Source: Achromobacter denitrificans NBRC 15125 (GTDB taxonomy: Bacteria; Pseudomonadota; Gammaproteobacteria; Burkholderiales; Burkholderiaceae_B). Taken from it: a DNA stretch of 64,000 nt. The DNA is taken from positions 62,001-126,000 of the forward strand of contig NZ_BCTQ01000015.1 in NCBI RefSeq assembly GCF_001571365.1. Direction: 5' to 3'. The translations under genes were made by a program, and so were the position numbers. Positions 35,398 to 46,400 of this stretch are shown one piece after another; within the stretch, counting starts at the first letter, position 1, and every line of letters starts with the position of its first letter. The notes beneath the pieces were generated by a model. That model did no database searches. It was not told where the DNA came from and saw only the letters and a list, made by a program, of their open reading frames with translations.

Positions 35398-36450
35398 TCA
35401 GCGGTCCTGGATGAGATAACCGCCGCCGGGCGCGCGCTTGACCTGCACCGGCAGCAGATCCGGCAAAGCTTCCAGAAAGGCGGCCGGCGCATTGGTCGCG
35501 GCGAAACCCGAGACCGGCAAGGACTTCAGGCCCGGGCTGGCCAAGGTCACCGGCTTGCCCAGGTATTGCGCGACCTCCTGGGCCACCTCGCCCAGCGGCG
35601 TGCGCCGGTACACCAGACGGCCATTGCGCCATCCGCCCACGCCGTCCGGCACTGCCGCCACCGCCTGGTAGGTAGCGTTTCGCGCATCCACGGTCACGCC
35701 TTGCTCGGCGCCCAGCGACAGCTCGGGCCGGGCCTTGTCGCGGTCGGGCTGCACGCGCACCCGGCCATGCGACACCTTGACGATGACTTCCTCCGGCGTG
35801 TTGCGCACATTGAAGGCCGTGCCCACCACGGTGATCCGACTCTGGCGGGCATCGACGGTAAATGGCCGGCCGGTGTCCGGCGCCACGTCGAAGAACCCTT
35901 CGCCCTGGTTCAGCACCAGTTCGCGGCGCCGCGGATAGTAGCGGACCTCCAGCGTGCTGCCGAAATTCAGCGCGACACGGGAGCCGTCGGGCAGGTCCAG
36001 CCGACGCACTTCTCCCGCCGCCGTGCTCACGCTCAGCACATAGCCGGGCGTGTTGTCCCAGCGATACCAGCCGTAGCCGCCGCCCAGGACCAGCGCGGCA
36101 CAGACGGCGGCAAAAGCCTTCGAGAAACCGGGCCGCCCCAACACCGCCCCCCAGAAACCCGGCTGGACGGAGGCCTTCCGCGAGCCGCGTCGCGGCAAGC
36201 GCGGGGAGGGTCGGCTGGCGGCCTGCGCGTCGGAGGCCAAGGCGGGCCGAGGCGCCTGCGACAAATCTTCCCAGGTTCGCGCCACCCGCGAATACGCCTG
36301 CCGATGCGCGGGCCGCGCGGCCAGCCAGGCATGCAGTTCCTGCTCATCCGCGGCCGACCAGCTGGCATCCTGGCGGCGCACCAGCCACTCGGCCGCCGCT
36401 TCGTTCAAGGCAAGCGTGTCCGGCGAAGCAGAGGAAGACGAATCGGTCAT
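35398..36450 (-). CDS. fecR: FecR-family anti-sigma/sigma regulator
   Basis: A 350-residue protein. The N-terminal cytoplasmic anti-sigma domain contains EWLVRRQDASWSAADEQELHAWL and the Trp-rich FecR_N pattern. A single membrane helix lies near residues 113-130. The periplasmic FecR domain follows (LDLPDGSRVALNFGSTLEVRY, ELVLNQGEGFFDV, GTAFNVR) and ends in a segment that would contact the receptor STN domain. It transmits receptor occupancy to the sigma factor. Its start overlaps the sigma-factor stop (ATGA, 36447-36450). Confidence 0.92.
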   Translation of the reverse strand: MTDSSSSASPDTLALNEAAAEWLVRRQDASWSAADEQELHAWLAARPAHRQAYSRVARTWEDLSQAPRPALASDAQAASRPSPRLPRRGSRKASVQPGFWGAVLGRPGFSKAFAAVCAALVLGGGYGWYRWDNTPGYVLSVSTAAGEVRRLDLPDGSRVALNFGSTLEVRYYPRRRELVLNQGEGFFDVAPDTGRPFTVDARQSRITVVGTAFNVRNTPEEVIVKVSHGRVRVQPDRDKARPELSLGAEQGVTVDARNATYQAVAAVPDGVGGWRNGRLVYRRTPLGEVAQEVAQYLGKPVTLASPGLKSLPVSGFAATNAPAAFLEALPDLLPVQVKRAPGGGYLIQDR

Positions 36451-37115
36451 GACGAGGCAGAGTCGCTATTGTTGTTATTGTCCAAGCCGGCGTCATCGTC
36501 GGCGGGCCGATGCAATTGCCGCATCTGCGCAACCGTAGCATAGTGCACCCGGACCTCGCAGTAGGCGATGGCGCGCGCCAGATGCTTGACCACCATGCGC
36601 CGCGAAATCTGCATGCGGGCGGCAACTTCGTCCTGTGTCAGCCCATCGAACCGGCTCAGCACAAAGGCCTCGCGCTGGCGCTCGGGCAGTTCCTGCATCG
36701 CCTCGGCCAAACGTTCCAAACGCTGTTGATGCGCCGCCGCGCGCATGGGGCACGAGGCCTCGTCCGTCGCCAGGGCCTGCATGCCCGCTTCGGCTTCATC
36801 GAGCGACACCGTCTGCAGGCGCCGACCCGCCCGGCGTTCGCGGAACTCATCCGCCACGCCGTTCAACACCGTCCGGCGCAGGTAGGCGCCTTGCTCATCG
36901 GCGGAGTCCAGAGCGGGATCGGCCGCCACCCATTTGACGACGCCATCGTGCAGCGCATCTTCGGCGCTGCCGATGCTGCCCTTGAAGCGGGCCAGGCCGC
37001 GCATGAGCGGCAAGCGCCAGCGCGCGTAGGCTTTGGCGATCGCGCTGGAATTCCCGCTCTTGTCGTCGGTGGACGCGGGCGTCTTGTCGGACGCCAGCAA
37101 AGGGTTGCGGCTCAT
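36447..37115 (-). CDS. fecI: ECF-type sigma factor, FecI-like
   Basis: A 222-residue ECF sigma factor. Region 2 (AEDALHDGVVKWV) and region 4 (ELPERQREAFVLSRFDGLTQDEVAARM plus a helix-turn-helix, read as two blocks near residues 140-180) are visible. An unusual Asn/Asp/Ser-rich tail ends the protein. With FecR and the TonB receptor it forms a trans-envelope iron-uptake switch. A Fur-like box lies 37-51 bp upstream, so iron starvation should induce it. Confidence 0.9.
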   Translation of the reverse strand: MSRNPLLASDKTPASTDDKSGNSSAIAKAYARWRLPLMRGLARFKGSIGSAEDALHDGVVKWVAADPALDSADEQGAYLRRTVLNGVADEFRERRAGRRLQTVSLDEAEAGMQALATDEASCPMRAAAHQQRLERLAEAMQELPERQREAFVLSRFDGLTQDEVAARMQISRRMVVKHLARAIAYCEVRVHYATVAQMRQLHRPADDDAGLDNNNNSDSASS

Positions 37116-37151
37116 GCGGCGCGGGTCGGTTGAAAAGTGGCCGGATTGTAC

Positions 37152-37166
37152 TGAGATTTATTCTCA
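37152..37166 (-). promoter_or_regulatory. Fur-like box upstream of fecI
   Basis: On the coding strand TGAGAAT-A-AATCTCA agrees with the 7-1-7 Fur pattern TGATAAT-N-ATTATCA at 11 of 14 arm positions. It ends 37 bp before the fecI ATG, a usual location for an iron-repressed promoter. Confidence 0.6.
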
Positions 37167-37230
37167 ATCGCAAAATGGGTGGAATATTTGCCAGACTGCC
37201 CCGCCGCCCGAACTGCACGGCGCTTGACGA

Positions 37231-37254
37231 TCAACCGACCAACTAGTAGATTGG
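37231..37254. promoter_or_regulatory. TetR operator copy 1
   Basis: TCAACCGACCAACTAGT at 37231-37247, followed by AGATTGG. It is nearly identical to the element at 37962-37984 upstream of the downstream membrane-protein gene. It lies 77 bp before the TetR ATG, so autoregulation is likely. Confidence 0.6.
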
Positions 37255-37331
37255 CTTCCTGGCGAATGCGGCGCGATCATTCCGTGCCCGCGAAGCGCCC
37301 TGCCTATTCTCAGCACACAAGGTGAATACCC

Positions 37332-37919
37332 ATGAGCGTGGAGCTCTCTCCCAGAGCCGCCGAAATCGTCGAGCAGACCCGCTTGCTGCTCGCCGCCGGG
37401 GGTTATCACGGGTTCAGCTACGCCGACATTTCCGACCGGGTCCATATCGGCAAGCCCAGCATCCATCACCATTTCCCGACCAAGGCGGATCTGGTGCTGA
37501 CCGTCGTCGCCCTGCATCGCGAGCAGGCCAGACAGGGTCTGGAGGCATTGGATCGGCACGTCCAGGATCCGCAGGCGCGTCTCACCGCATACACGGACTA
37601 TTGGGCAAAGTGCATACGCGAGAACACGATGCCCATGTGCATCTGCGCGATGCTGGCCGCCGAACTGCCCATGATTCCCCAAGCCATCGCCGACGAGGTG
37701 CGCGCCTATTTCCGTGAGCTGGCCGGTTGGATCGCAGCCGTGCTCCAGAGCGGCCATGCGACGGGCCAATTCCGTCTGCGCGATGCCCCCGCGGTGGAAG
37801 CGCAGGCCTTCATGTCGACCGTGCATGGCGCCATGTTGACCGCCAGGGCTTGCGGCGACGCCGAAGTGTTCGCATCCATTTCCAGGGCGGCCATTCGCCA
37901 ATTGAGCGCGGCAGCCTGA
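37332..37919 (+). CDS. TetR-family transcriptional regulator
   Basis: A 195-residue regulator with the N-terminal helix-turn-helix FSYADISDRVHIGKPSIHHHFPTK. An effector-binding C-terminal domain includes the cysteine pair PMCICAMLAAELP near residue 103, typical of the YxaF/LmrA-like group. Repeated operator-like sequences flank the gene (37231 and 37962), so it probably represses itself and the membrane protein at 38022. The inducer is unknown. An intrinsic terminator follows directly. Confidence 0.9.
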   Translation: MSVELSPRAAEIVEQTRLLLAAGGYHGFSYADISDRVHIGKPSIHHHFPTKADLVLTVVALHREQARQGLEALDRHVQDPQARLTAYTDYWAKCIRENTMPMCICAMLAAELPMIPQAIADEVRAYFRELAGWIAAVLQSGHATGQFRLRDAPAVEAQAFMSTVHGAMLTARACGDAEVFASISRAAIRQLSAAA

Positions 37920-37928
37920 TTCCCCAGG

Positions 37929-37956
37929 CGCACCCCCACGGTGCGCTATTTTTTTC
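37929..37956 (+). terminator. intrinsic terminator after tetR
   Basis: Stem GCGCACC (37929-37935) pairs with GGTGCGC (37941-37947) across a 5-base loop, and is followed by T-A and a run of seven T. It is placed 10 bp after the tetR stop. Confidence 0.85.
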
Positions 37957-37961
37957 AGTAT

Positions 37962-37984
37962 CAACCGATCAACTAGTCGGTCGC
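37962..37984. promoter_or_regulatory. TetR operator copy 2
   Basis: TCAACCGATCAACTAGT at 37962-37978, followed by CGGTCG. The inner part ACTAGT is palindromic, with flanking ACCGA/TCGGT arms. It differs from copy 1 by few bases. It lies 38 bp before the ATG of the membrane protein, in position to repress it. Confidence 0.6.
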
Positions 37985-38021
37985 TTAATGCAATAACAGC
38001 ACCGCCATTCCGGAGCCATCC

Positions 38022-38525
38022 ATGCCCCACCCCATTTCCACCCTGGGCGCCGCCCACACCCTGATCAGCCTCGTGCCGGCCGCCGTCGGTATATACAGTT
38101 TTGCGCGATATCGCGGGATAGACGCCGCAACGCGATCCGGCAGGATCTATCTGGGCGGGCTGCTCCTGGCCGTGCTCACCTCGTTCGGGTTGTCCAGCTC
38201 CGGCGGTTTCAATGCCGGACATGCCCTCGGCATCCTCGCCCTGCTTTCCGCGGGGGGAGCCCTGCTCATCTCGCGGGGATCTTCGCTGCCCGGGGCGCAA
38301 TCCTATCTGTCCCAGCTCGGGTTCTCGTTCAGTTTTTTCTTGATGTGGATCCCCGGCATCGCGGAAACACTGACTCGGCTGCCGCTGAGCCATCCGTTGG
38401 CCGACGATCCCCAATCCCCCTTGGTGCGCGGCGCGCTGGCGGCCTGGTTCGGGGTGTTCGTGCTGGGCTCCGCGGCGCAGTCGCTGTGGATCCGTTCGCG
38501 ATCCCGCGCGGCCCGGCTTCGTTGA
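38022..38525 (+). CDS. small integral membrane protein, TetR-controlled
   Basis: A 167-residue protein with four or five hydrophobic helices (around residues 10-25, 45-60, 68-83, 98-115 and 138-155). It has short polar loops and an Arg-rich C-terminus, giving a positive-inside tail. I recognise no domain. The TetR operator copy just upstream suggests it is the main target of the adjacent regulator. A transport or membrane-modifying role is possible but not shown. Confidence 0.75.
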   Translation: MPHPISTLGAAHTLISLVPAAVGIYSFARYRGIDAATRSGRIYLGGLLLAVLTSFGLSSSGGFNAGHALGILALLSAGGALLISRGSSLPGAQSYLSQLGFSFSFFLMWIPGIAETLTRLPLSHPLADDPQSPLVRGALAAWFGVFVLGSAAQSLWIRSRSRAARLR

Positions 38526-38537
38526 CCGGGAGCCGCC

Positions 38538-39128
38538 ATGCGTTCCAGCCTCATCGAGCCCGCAGGCCCGGCCCGGCCGCTTTACCACCCCGATCGCGTG
38601 GCGCATGCGCAAGCATCGCCGTTCGCGCCTGCGCGAGCCCTGCGCCAGCCAGCGGCGACAACGTCGGGCCCAAGCGCGGGGGTGGCGAGCCATGACGGCA
38701 TGTCCGTGCACCGGCTGCGGGATCAGTACACGGCCCATTGCCTGAGAAACGCCGTCCTGGCGTACCACGCGCAGCAGGCCCGCCTGCAGGAGCGCGCCAT
38801 TGCGGTCAATCGGGCCTTGCGCGACGAGCAGGCCGCGCTTCAGGCGCGCGCGGATGCCGCCAACGACCTGGGCACGATCCAAGGCCTGATGCCGCAGCAA
38901 ATCCACCGTCATGCCGTGGGCGTTCCGCCCATCGTTGCGCCGCCGTTCACGGCCGCCGCCGGCGTTGGACGGACCTCGGTTGCTCCGGTATCCGACCTCG
39001 CCAAGACGCGCAGCGCGACCGAAAACGCATTGCCGCCTGCGTCGGCGCGCCGCGAGCCGAATGCCCACGGAACTGCCGCGGGCCTGATCGCGCTCCCGCC
39101 CGAAGCTGACAATTCACTGACTCAATAA
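38538..39128 (+). CDS. hypothetical protein with coiled-coil-like middle
   Basis: A 196-residue ORF 12 bp after the membrane-protein gene with a GGGAG ribosome site, so probably the second gene of the TetR-controlled unit. Residues 1-55 and 120-196 are Pro/Ala/Thr-rich and probably disordered. Residues ~60-115 (RLRDQYTAHCLRNAVLAYHAQQ region, read in parts) look helical and charged. Third codon positions are GC-rich but codon use is less biased than in neighbours, as expected for a weakly expressed or acquired gene. No family recognised. Confidence 0.55.
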   Translation: MRSSLIEPAGPARPLYHPDRVAHAQASPFAPARALRQPAATTSGPSAGVASHDGMSVHRLRDQYTAHCLRNAVLAYHAQQARLQERAIAVNRALRDEQAALQARADAANDLGTIQGLMPQQIHRHAVGVPPIVAPPFTAAAGVGRTSVAPVSDLAKTRSATENALPPASARREPNAHGTAAGLIALPPEADNSLTQ

Positions 39129-39191
39129 CGCGAATAGTTATTGTTCATATAGAATCCGGACTGTCTGTAACCTCCTAGCCTGGCAGTCCCG

Positions 39192-40364
39192 ATGTCCCTG
39201 CCCCCTACCCCGGGCCCCCATTTCCCACGCAAACGCCTGGTCCTGACCGCCGCCGCGCTGGCGTTGGCGGCGTTGACCGCCTTGGCGTTCTGGTATGCCG
39301 GATCCAAGGGCTCTCCCGCCGCGCGTCCGCCGGAGTATGGGCAGATTCCCGTCGCCGTCGCCGTCGAGGCCGCCACCGCGGGCCCGCTGCAGCGCGACCT
39401 GCATGCCCTGGGCACCATCACGCCGCTGGCGCAGGTGACCTTGCGCAGCCAGGTCGACGGCGAACTGCTGAAGCTGCATTTCACCGAAGGCCAGGCCGTG
39501 ACGCGCGGCCAGCTGCTGGCCGAGATCGACGCCCGCCCCTATCTTGCGGCGCTCGCCACGGCCGAAGGCGAACTGGCGCGGACCCAGGCGCTGTTGGGCA
39601 ACGCCGAGGCGGACCTGCGGCGCTACCGCAAGCTGGCGCGGCAGGAAGCCGTGGCCGGCCAGCAGCTGGATACCGCCGAAGCCCAGGTGCGCGCCTACGC
39701 GGCCCAGCGGCAACGCAGCCAGGCCCAGGTGGCCGACGCCCGCCGGCTGCTGGACCACACGCGCATCGTCGCGCCGCACGACGGCCGCATCGGGCTGCGG
39801 CGCATCGACGCCGGCAACCACGTTCGCGCCGACGACGCCAACGGCCTGACCACGCTGGTCCAGACCCGGCCCATCTCGGCCCTCTTCAGCATTTCGGAAA
39901 CGCGCCTGGACATCCTGCGCCAGGCCCAGGCGCGCAACGCCGCGCTCCGGGTCCAGGCCTGGGATGCGGACGACCGCCGCCTGCTGGCCGAGGGCACGCT
40001 GGAGGCGCTGGACAACCGCATCCAGGCCGCCAGCGGCACCGTCAAGCTGCGCGCGCGTTTTGCCAATGCCGACGAATCGCTGTTTCCGAACCAGTTCGTC
40101 AATATCCGGCTGGCGGTCGTGCAACAGGACCACGTCATCACCATTCCCACGGCCGCCATCCAATATGGCGCCGAGGGCGCCTTTGTGTTCGTCATCGGCG
40201 AAGACCGTCGCGCCAGCCGCCGCGTGCTGAACCTGGGCCCCGCCAACGCCGGCCGCATTGTCGTGCAATCCGGCCTGGCCGAGAACGAGCGCGTGGTGGT
40301 CGAAGGCGTGGACCGCCTGCATGACGGCCGCGAGGTGCAGATTGTCGAGCCGCAAGAATCATGA
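39192..40364 (+). CDS. mdtA: RND efflux periplasmic adaptor MdtA
   Basis: A 390-residue membrane-fusion protein. An N-terminal membrane anchor (residues ~16-34) precedes lipoyl-domain halves ([19 protein letters not shown] and [15 protein letters not shown]). Between them is an alpha-helical hairpin ([18 protein letters not shown] region), followed by beta-barrel and membrane-proximal domains. It links the MdtBC pump to an outer-membrane channel. The order mdtA-mdtB-mdtC with stop/start overlaps matches the known multidrug/bile-salt efflux operon. No outer-membrane factor follows here. Confidence 0.92.
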   Translation: MSLPPTPGPHFPRKRLVLTAAALALAALTALAFWYAGSKGSPAARPPEYGQIPVAVAVEAATAGPLQRDLHALGTITPLAQVTLRSQVDGELLKLHFTEGQAVTRGQLLAEIDARPYLAALATAEGELARTQALLGNAEADLRRYRKLARQEAVAGQQLDTAEAQVRAYAAQRQRSQAQVADARRLLDHTRIVAPHDGRIGLRRIDAGNHVRADDANGLTTLVQTRPISALFSISETRLDILRQAQARNAALRVQAWDADDRRLLAEGTLEALDNRIQAASGTVKLRARFANADESLFPNQFVNIRLAVVQQDHVITIPTAAIQYGAEGAFVFVIGEDRRASRRVLNLGPANAGRIVVQSGLAENERVVVEGVDRLHDGREVQIVEPQES

Positions 40365-43300
40365 GCCTGTCGCGTCCCTTCATCCTGCGCCCCGTCGCCA
40401 CGTCCTTCCTGATGATCGCCCTGCTGCTCTCGGGCATCCTGGCCTGGCGCATGCTGCCCGTGGCGGCCCTGCCACAGGTGGACTATCCCATCATCCAGGT
40501 GATCACCCAGTATCCCGGCGCCAGCCCGAACGTGACGGCGCGCGCCGTCACCGCCCCGCTGGAGCGGCGTTTCGGCCAGATTCCCGGCCTGAAGCAGATG
40601 TCGTCCACCAGCGGCAGCGGCATTTCCGTGATCACGCTGCAGTTCTCGCTGGACGTATCGCTGGGCGTGGCCGAGCAGGAAGTCCAGGCCGCCATCAGCG
40701 CCAGCGGCTCGCTGCTGCCGGGCGACCTGCCCACGCCGCCCGTGTACCGCAAGGTCAACCCCGCCGACGTGCCCATCCTGACCCTGGCCGTCACCTCGGA
40801 ATCCCTGCCGCTGCCCAGGGTCTACGACCTGGTCGACACGCGCATGACGCAGCGCCTGTCGCAGCTGTCCGGCGTGGGCATGGTGAGCCTGGCGGGCGGC
40901 CAGCGGCCGGCCGTGCGCGTGCAGGTCAACCCGATGGCCCTGGCCGCGCGCGGGCTGCAACTGGCGGACGTGCAGGAAGCCATCGGCAAGGCCAATTCCA
41001 ACCAGCCCAAGGGCAGCTTCGACGGCCCGGTGCGCTCGGTCATCATGGACGCCAACGACCAGCTGCAAAGCGCCGAGGAATACCGCGAGCTGATCGTGGC
41101 CTGGCGCAACGGGGCCCCCGTGCGGCTGGGCCAGGTCGCCAGCGTCGAAGACGGCGCCGAGGACCGCTATCTGGCGGCCTGGGTCGACGAGCAGCCCGCC
41201 GTGCTGGTGAACATCCAGCGCCAGCCGGGCGCCAACGTCATCGCGGTGGCGGATCAGGTCAAGGCGCTGCTGCCTCAGCTCACGGCCAGCCTGCCCGCCG
41301 CCGTGCAGGTGCGCGTCCTGACCGACCGCACCGAAAGCATCCGCGCGTCCGTGCGCGGCGTGCAGTGGGAACTGGCGTTCGCCGTGGGGCTGGTCGTGCT
41401 GGTCACCTTCCTGTTCCTGCGCAACCTGCCCGCCACGCTGATCCCCAGCCTGGCCGTGCCGCTGTCGCTGATCGGCACCTTCGGCTTCATGCACCTGGCG
41501 GGCTTCTCCACCAACAACCTCACGCTGATGGCGCTGACCATCGGCGCCGGCTTCGTGGTGGACGACGCCATCGTCATGCTGGAGAACATCGCGCGCTACC
41601 GCGAGCAGGGCCACAGCCCCCTGTCCGCGGCGCTCAAGGGCGCCGGCCAGATCGGCTTCACGCTGGTGTCCCTGACCCTGTCGCTGATCGCCGTGCTGAT
41701 TCCGCTGCTCTTCATGGAAGACGTGGTGGGCCGCCTGTTCCGCGAATTCGCGGTGACGCTGGCGGTGGCCATCCTGATTTCGCTGGCGGTGTCGCTCACG
41801 CTCACTCCCATGATGTGCGCGCGCCTGCTGCCGGCGCATGCCGAGGCGCGCCCCGGCCTGCTGGACCGCGTCCAGGCGCGCTACGCGGTATGGCTGGACG
41901 CCACGCTGCGCCACCAGCGGCTGACCCTGGCGGCCATGCTGGCCACGGTGGCGCTCACCGGGCTGCTGTACCTCGCCGTGCCCAAGGGCTTCTTCCCGGT
42001 GCAGGACGGCGGCACGCTGCAAGGCGTGACCCAGTCGTCGCAGAGCACGTCCTTCGACGCCATGGCGCGCCGCCAGCAGGCGGTGGCCCGGAGCCTGCTG
42101 GCCGACCCCGACGTCGCCAGCCTGTCGTCCTTCATCGGCATCGACGCCATGAACGCCACGCTGAACACCGGCCGGCTCCTGGTGAACCTGAAGCCCTGGG
42201 CCGAGCGCAGCGCGCCGCTGGCGGACATCATGGCCCGCCTCGACGCGCGCGCCCGCGAGGTCCAGGGCATCTCCCTGTTCCTGCAGCCGGTGCAGGAACT
42301 CAATATCGAGGACCGCGTCAGCCGGGGCCAGTACCAGTTCACGCTGACCTCGCCGGACGCCGCGCTGCTGGCGCGCTGGAGCGGCGCGCTCACGCAACGG
42401 CTGGCGCGCTCGCCCGAGCTCGCCGACATCTCGTCCGACCTCCAGGGCGACGGCCGCCAGGCCTACCTGCAGGTCTCGCGCGACGCCGCCGCGCGCCTGG
42501 GCGTGACCATGGACGACGTGGCGCAGACGCTCTACAACGCCTTCGGCCAACGCCAGGTCGCCACCCTGTTCACCCAGTCCAACCAGTACCGCGTGGTGCT
42601 GGAAGTGGACCGCCGGCTGGCGCTGAGCCCGGACGCGCTGGAGCGCATCCACCTCCAGACCGAGGACGGCCAGGCCATCCCGCTGTCCGCGCTGGCCACC
42701 GTCAGCGAACGCGCCGTGCCCCTGGCCGTGAACCACCTGGCGCAGTTCCCGGCCGTGAACCTGTCGTTCAACCTGCCGCCCGGCGGTTCGCTGGGCGAGG
42801 CCATCGCCGCCATCGAATCGGCGCGCCAGGAAATCGGCATGCCCGAAAGCGTGGAGCTGCGGCTGCAAGGCGCGGCGTCCGCGTTCCAGGCCTCGCTGTC
42901 GAACACGCTGTGGCTGATGCTGGCGGCCGTCGTCACCATGTACCTGGTGCTGGGCATGCTGTATGAAAGCGCCATCCATCCCATCACCATCCTCTCCACC
43001 CTGCCCTCGGCGGCGGTCGGCGCCCTGCTCGCGCTGCTGCTCACCGGCCGGCCGCTGGACCTGATCGCGGTCATCGGCATCATCCTGCTGATCGGGCTGG
43101 TGAAGAAGAACGGCATCATGATGGTGGACTTCGCGCTGGAGGCCGAGCGAACGCGCGGCCTCGCGCCCAGCGCCGCCATCCGCGAAGCCGCGCTGCTGCG
43201 CCTGCGCCCCATCCTCATGACCACGCTGGCGGCGCTGTTCGGCGCGTTGCCGCTGATGCTGGCCACCGGCTCGGGCGCCGAACTGCGCCAGCCGCTGGGC

Positions 43301-43441
43301 TGGGTCATGGTGGGCGGGCTGCTGGTCAGCCAGGTGCTGACCCTGTTCACCACGCCCGCCGTATACCTGTTCTTCCACCGGCTGGGCCGGCGCCGCGACC
43401 TGGGCGCGGCCGCGCCCGACGCTGAAGGCCGGGCGCCGTGA
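40361..43441 (+). CDS. mdtB: RND multidrug efflux pump subunit MdtB
   Basis: A 1026-residue inner-membrane RND protein with the usual 12 helices and two large periplasmic loops. The start [18 protein letters not shown] is typical, as are [12 protein letters not shown] in helix 4 (proton-relay Asp pair) and [13 protein letters not shown]. The ATG overlaps the mdtA stop as ATGA. It forms a heterotrimer with MdtC and exports drugs or bile-salt-like compounds using the proton gradient. Confidence 0.95.
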   Translation: MSLSRPFILRPVATSFLMIALLLSGILAWRMLPVAALPQVDYPIIQVITQYPGASPNVTARAVTAPLERRFGQIPGLKQMSSTSGSGISVITLQFSLDVSLGVAEQEVQAAISASGSLLPGDLPTPPVYRKVNPADVPILTLAVTSESLPLPRVYDLVDTRMTQRLSQLSGVGMVSLAGGQRPAVRVQVNPMALAARGLQLADVQEAIGKANSNQPKGSFDGPVRSVIMDANDQLQSAEEYRELIVAWRNGAPVRLGQVASVEDGAEDRYLAAWVDEQPAVLVNIQRQPGANVIAVADQVKALLPQLTASLPAAVQVRVLTDRTESIRASVRGVQWELAFAVGLVVLVTFLFLRNLPATLIPSLAVPLSLIGTFGFMHLAGFSTNNLTLMALTIGAGFVVDDAIVMLENIARYREQGHSPLSAALKGAGQIGFTLVSLTLSLIAVLIPLLFMEDVVGRLFREFAVTLAVAILISLAVSLTLTPMMCARLLPAHAEARPGLLDRVQARYAVWLDATLRHQRLTLAAMLATVALTGLLYLAVPKGFFPVQDGGTLQGVTQSSQSTSFDAMARRQQAVARSLLADPDVASLSSFIGIDAMNATLNTGRLLVNLKPWAERSAPLADIMARLDARAREVQGISLFLQPVQELNIEDRVSRGQYQFTLTSPDAALLARWSGALTQRLARSPELADISSDLQGDGRQAYLQVSRDAAARLGVTMDDVAQTLYNAFGQRQVATLFTQSNQYRVVLEVDRRLALSPDALERIHLQTEDGQAIPLSALATVSERAVPLAVNHLAQFPAVNLSFNLPPGGSLGEAIAAIESARQEIGMPESVELRLQGAASAFQASLSNTLWLMLAAVVTMYLVLGMLYESAIHPITILSTLPSAAVGALLALLLTGRPLDLIAVIGIILLIGLVKKNGIMMVDFALEAERTRGLAPSAAIREAALLRLRPILMTTLAALFGALPLMLATGSGAELRQPLGWVMVGGLLVSQVLTLFTTPAVYLFFHRLGRRRDLGAAAPDAEGRAP

Positions 43442-46400
43442 TCCGCGCCTTGCTGCACCGGCCCATCGCCTGCATCTTCCTGGCGGTGGCCCTGACCCTG
43501 CTGGGGGCCGTGGCCTGGCGGCTGCTGCCCGTGGCGCCGCTGCCGCAGGTCGATTTCCCCACCATCGAGGTGCGCGCCGAACTGCCGGGCGCCAGCCCCG
43601 AAAGCATGGCCAGCACCGTGGCCGCGCCGCTGGAGCGCGCGCTCGGCAGCATCGCCGGCGTCAGCGCCATGAGTTCCTCCAGCAACCAGGGCGCCACCCG
43701 CGTCCAGCTGCAGTTCGAACTGGACCGCGACGTGAACGAGGCGGCCCGCGACGTGCAGGCCGCGCTCAACGCCGCCCGCGCCGAACTGCCCGCCGGGATG
43801 CCGGGCAACCCCAGCTACCGCAAGGTCAACCCCTCGCAGGCGCCCATCATGGCGCTGGCCCTGAGCTCCCCGACCCGCCCCGCCGGCCAGCTCTACGACC
43901 TGGGCTCCACCGTGCTGGCGCAGAAACTCTCGCAGATCAGCGGCGTGGGCGAGGTGACGATGGGCGGCAGCTCGCTGCCCGCCGTGCGGGTGCAGGTCAA
44001 TCCCAACGCGCTGGCCCATTACGGCGTGGCGCTGGACGAAGTGCGCCAGGCGATCGCCGACGCCGCCCCCATGGGGCCGCAGGGCCAGCTGGACTCCGCC
44101 GGCCAGCGCTGGGAAGTCGGCACGCCCGAACAGCCCCGCAGCGCCCGCGAGTACGACAGCCTGATCGTGCGCCACCGGGACGGCGCCGTCATCCGGCTGT
44201 CGCAGGTGGCGAAGGTGAGCGATTCGGTCGAGAACCGCTACAGCAGCGGCTTTCACAACCGGAACCCGGCCGTCGTCCTGACCATCAGCCGCCAGCCGGG
44301 CTCGAACATCATCGAGACCATCCGCGCCATCAACCAGGCCTTGCCCGGCCTGCGGGCGCTGATGCCGGCCGACGTGGATCTGACCGTGGCGCTGGACCGC
44401 TCGCCCGGCATCGACGCCACCCTGCGCGAGGCCCACATCACGCTCGGGCTGGCCACGGCGCTGGTGATCCTGGTGGTCTGGGCCTTCCTGGGCAACGGCC
44501 GGGCGGCGGCCATCCCGAGCGTGGCGATCCCGGTCTGCCTGATCGCCACCTTCGCGGTCATGTACCTGTGGGGCTTCTCGCTCAACAACCTGTCGCTCAT
44601 GGCGCTCATCGTGGCCGCGGGCCTGGTGGTGGACGACGCCATCGTCGTGCTGGAGAACATCTCGCGCCACCTGGAACGGGGCCTGTCGCCGCGCGCGGCC
44701 GCGCTGCGCGGCGTGCGCGAAGTGGGCTTCACGCTGGTCGCCATGACGGTGGCCCTGAGCGTGGTGTTCGTCTCCATCCTGTTCATGGGCGGCCTGGTCG
44801 AGCGGCTGTTCCGCGAGTTCTCCATCACGCTGGTCGCGGCCACGGTCATTTCCCTGGTGGTGTCGGTGGCCATCATTCCCAGCTTGTGCGCGCGCTGGCT
44901 CAAGCCGGCCGCCCCGCCGGACCCCGCCGCCCGCCCCTCGCGCCTGCGCGCGGCCCACGTCCGCATCCACGACTGGTACGGCCGCAGCCTGTCGCGCGTG
45001 CTGGGCCACGCCCGCCTCACCTTGCTGCTGCTGGCCGGCGTGGTCGGGCTGAACGTCTATCTGTACGTGCAGGCGCCCAAGGGCTTCCTGCCCGTGCAGG
45101 ACACCGGCCAGCTCGTGGGCTTCGTGCGCGGCGACGACGGCTTTTCGTTCCAGGTCATGCAGCCCAAGATCGACGTGTACCGCCAGCTCGTGCTCAAGCA
45201 TCCCGCCGTGCAGGACGTCATCGGCTACAACGGCGGCAGCCTGGGCATCAGCAACTCGCTGTTCCTGATCCGCCTGAAACCCGCGTCCGAACGCAAGGAA
45301 TCGTCGACCGAAGTGATCAACTGGCTGCGCTCGAACGCGCCGCCGGTGCCCGGCGGCATGTTCTTCCTGAACGTGGACCAGGACCTGCGCATGCCCGGCG
45401 GCTTCGGCAACTCGGGCGACCACGAGCTGGCCATCATGGCCAGCGACGTGCCGGCCCTGCGCCAGTGGTCGCGCAGGATATCCCGGGCCATGCAGGAGAT
45501 CCCCGAACTGCGCGACGTGGACGCCGAGGGCGACGGCGCCACGCAGCAGGTGGTGATCGACATCGACCGCAGCGCCGCGCAGCGGCTGGGCGTGGACATG
45601 GGCACCATCAGCAGCGTGCTCAGCAACTCCTTCAGCCAGCGCCAGGTCGCCACCCTGTACGACGCCATGAACCAGTACCGCGTGGTGCTGGAGCTGGACC
45701 CGCGCTACACCGAGGACGCCGAGGTGCTGGAGCAGGTGCAGGTCGTGGCCGAGGACGGCCGGCGCGTGCCGCTGACGGCGTTCGCCACCTATGAATACGG
45801 GCTGGTCAACGACCGCGTCTACCACGACGGCCTGTTCGCCGCCGTGGGCGTGGGCTTCTCGCTCGCCGAAGGCGTGTCGCTGGAACAGGGCCTGGCCGCC
45901 ATCGACGCCGCCATGGCCAGGCTGATGGTGCCCTCCTACATCCAGACCCGGCTGGGCGGCGACGCCCGCAATTTCCAGCAAAGCCTGCAAGACCAGCCCT
46001 GGCTGATCCTGGCCGTGCTGGTCGCCATCTACCTGGTGCTGGGCGTGCTGTACGAAAGCCCGCTGCACCCGCTCACCATCCTGTCCACCCTGCCCTCGGC
46101 CGGCGTGGGCGCGCTGCTGGCGCTGCGCCTGGCCGGCCTCGAATTCACCCTGATCGCGCTGCTCGGCCTTTTCCTGCTGGTGGGCATCGTGATGAAGAAC
46201 GCCATCCTGATGATCGACTTCGCGCTCGGCCTGGAACGCCGCGAAGGGCTGACGCCGGAACAGGCCATCCACCGCGCCGCCATGCTGCGCCTGCGGCCCA
46301 TCATGATGACCAACCTGGCGGGCCTGCTGGGCGCCCTGCCGCTGGTCCTGGGCATGGGCGAAGGCTCGGAACTGCGGCGCCCGCTGGGCATCGCCATCGT

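Noticed and set aside
37164-39068. 634-codon minus-strand ORF covering tetR and its neighbours
   Set aside because: It runs antisense to a clear TetR protein, through an intrinsic terminator and two operators.
39695-46272. Very long minus-strand ORFs (over 1200 codons each) across mdtA-mdtC
   Set aside because: They are antisense frames kept open by high GC at third positions. Their translations are His/Gln/Gly/Arg-rich low-complexity sequence, while the plus strand encodes complete RND proteins.
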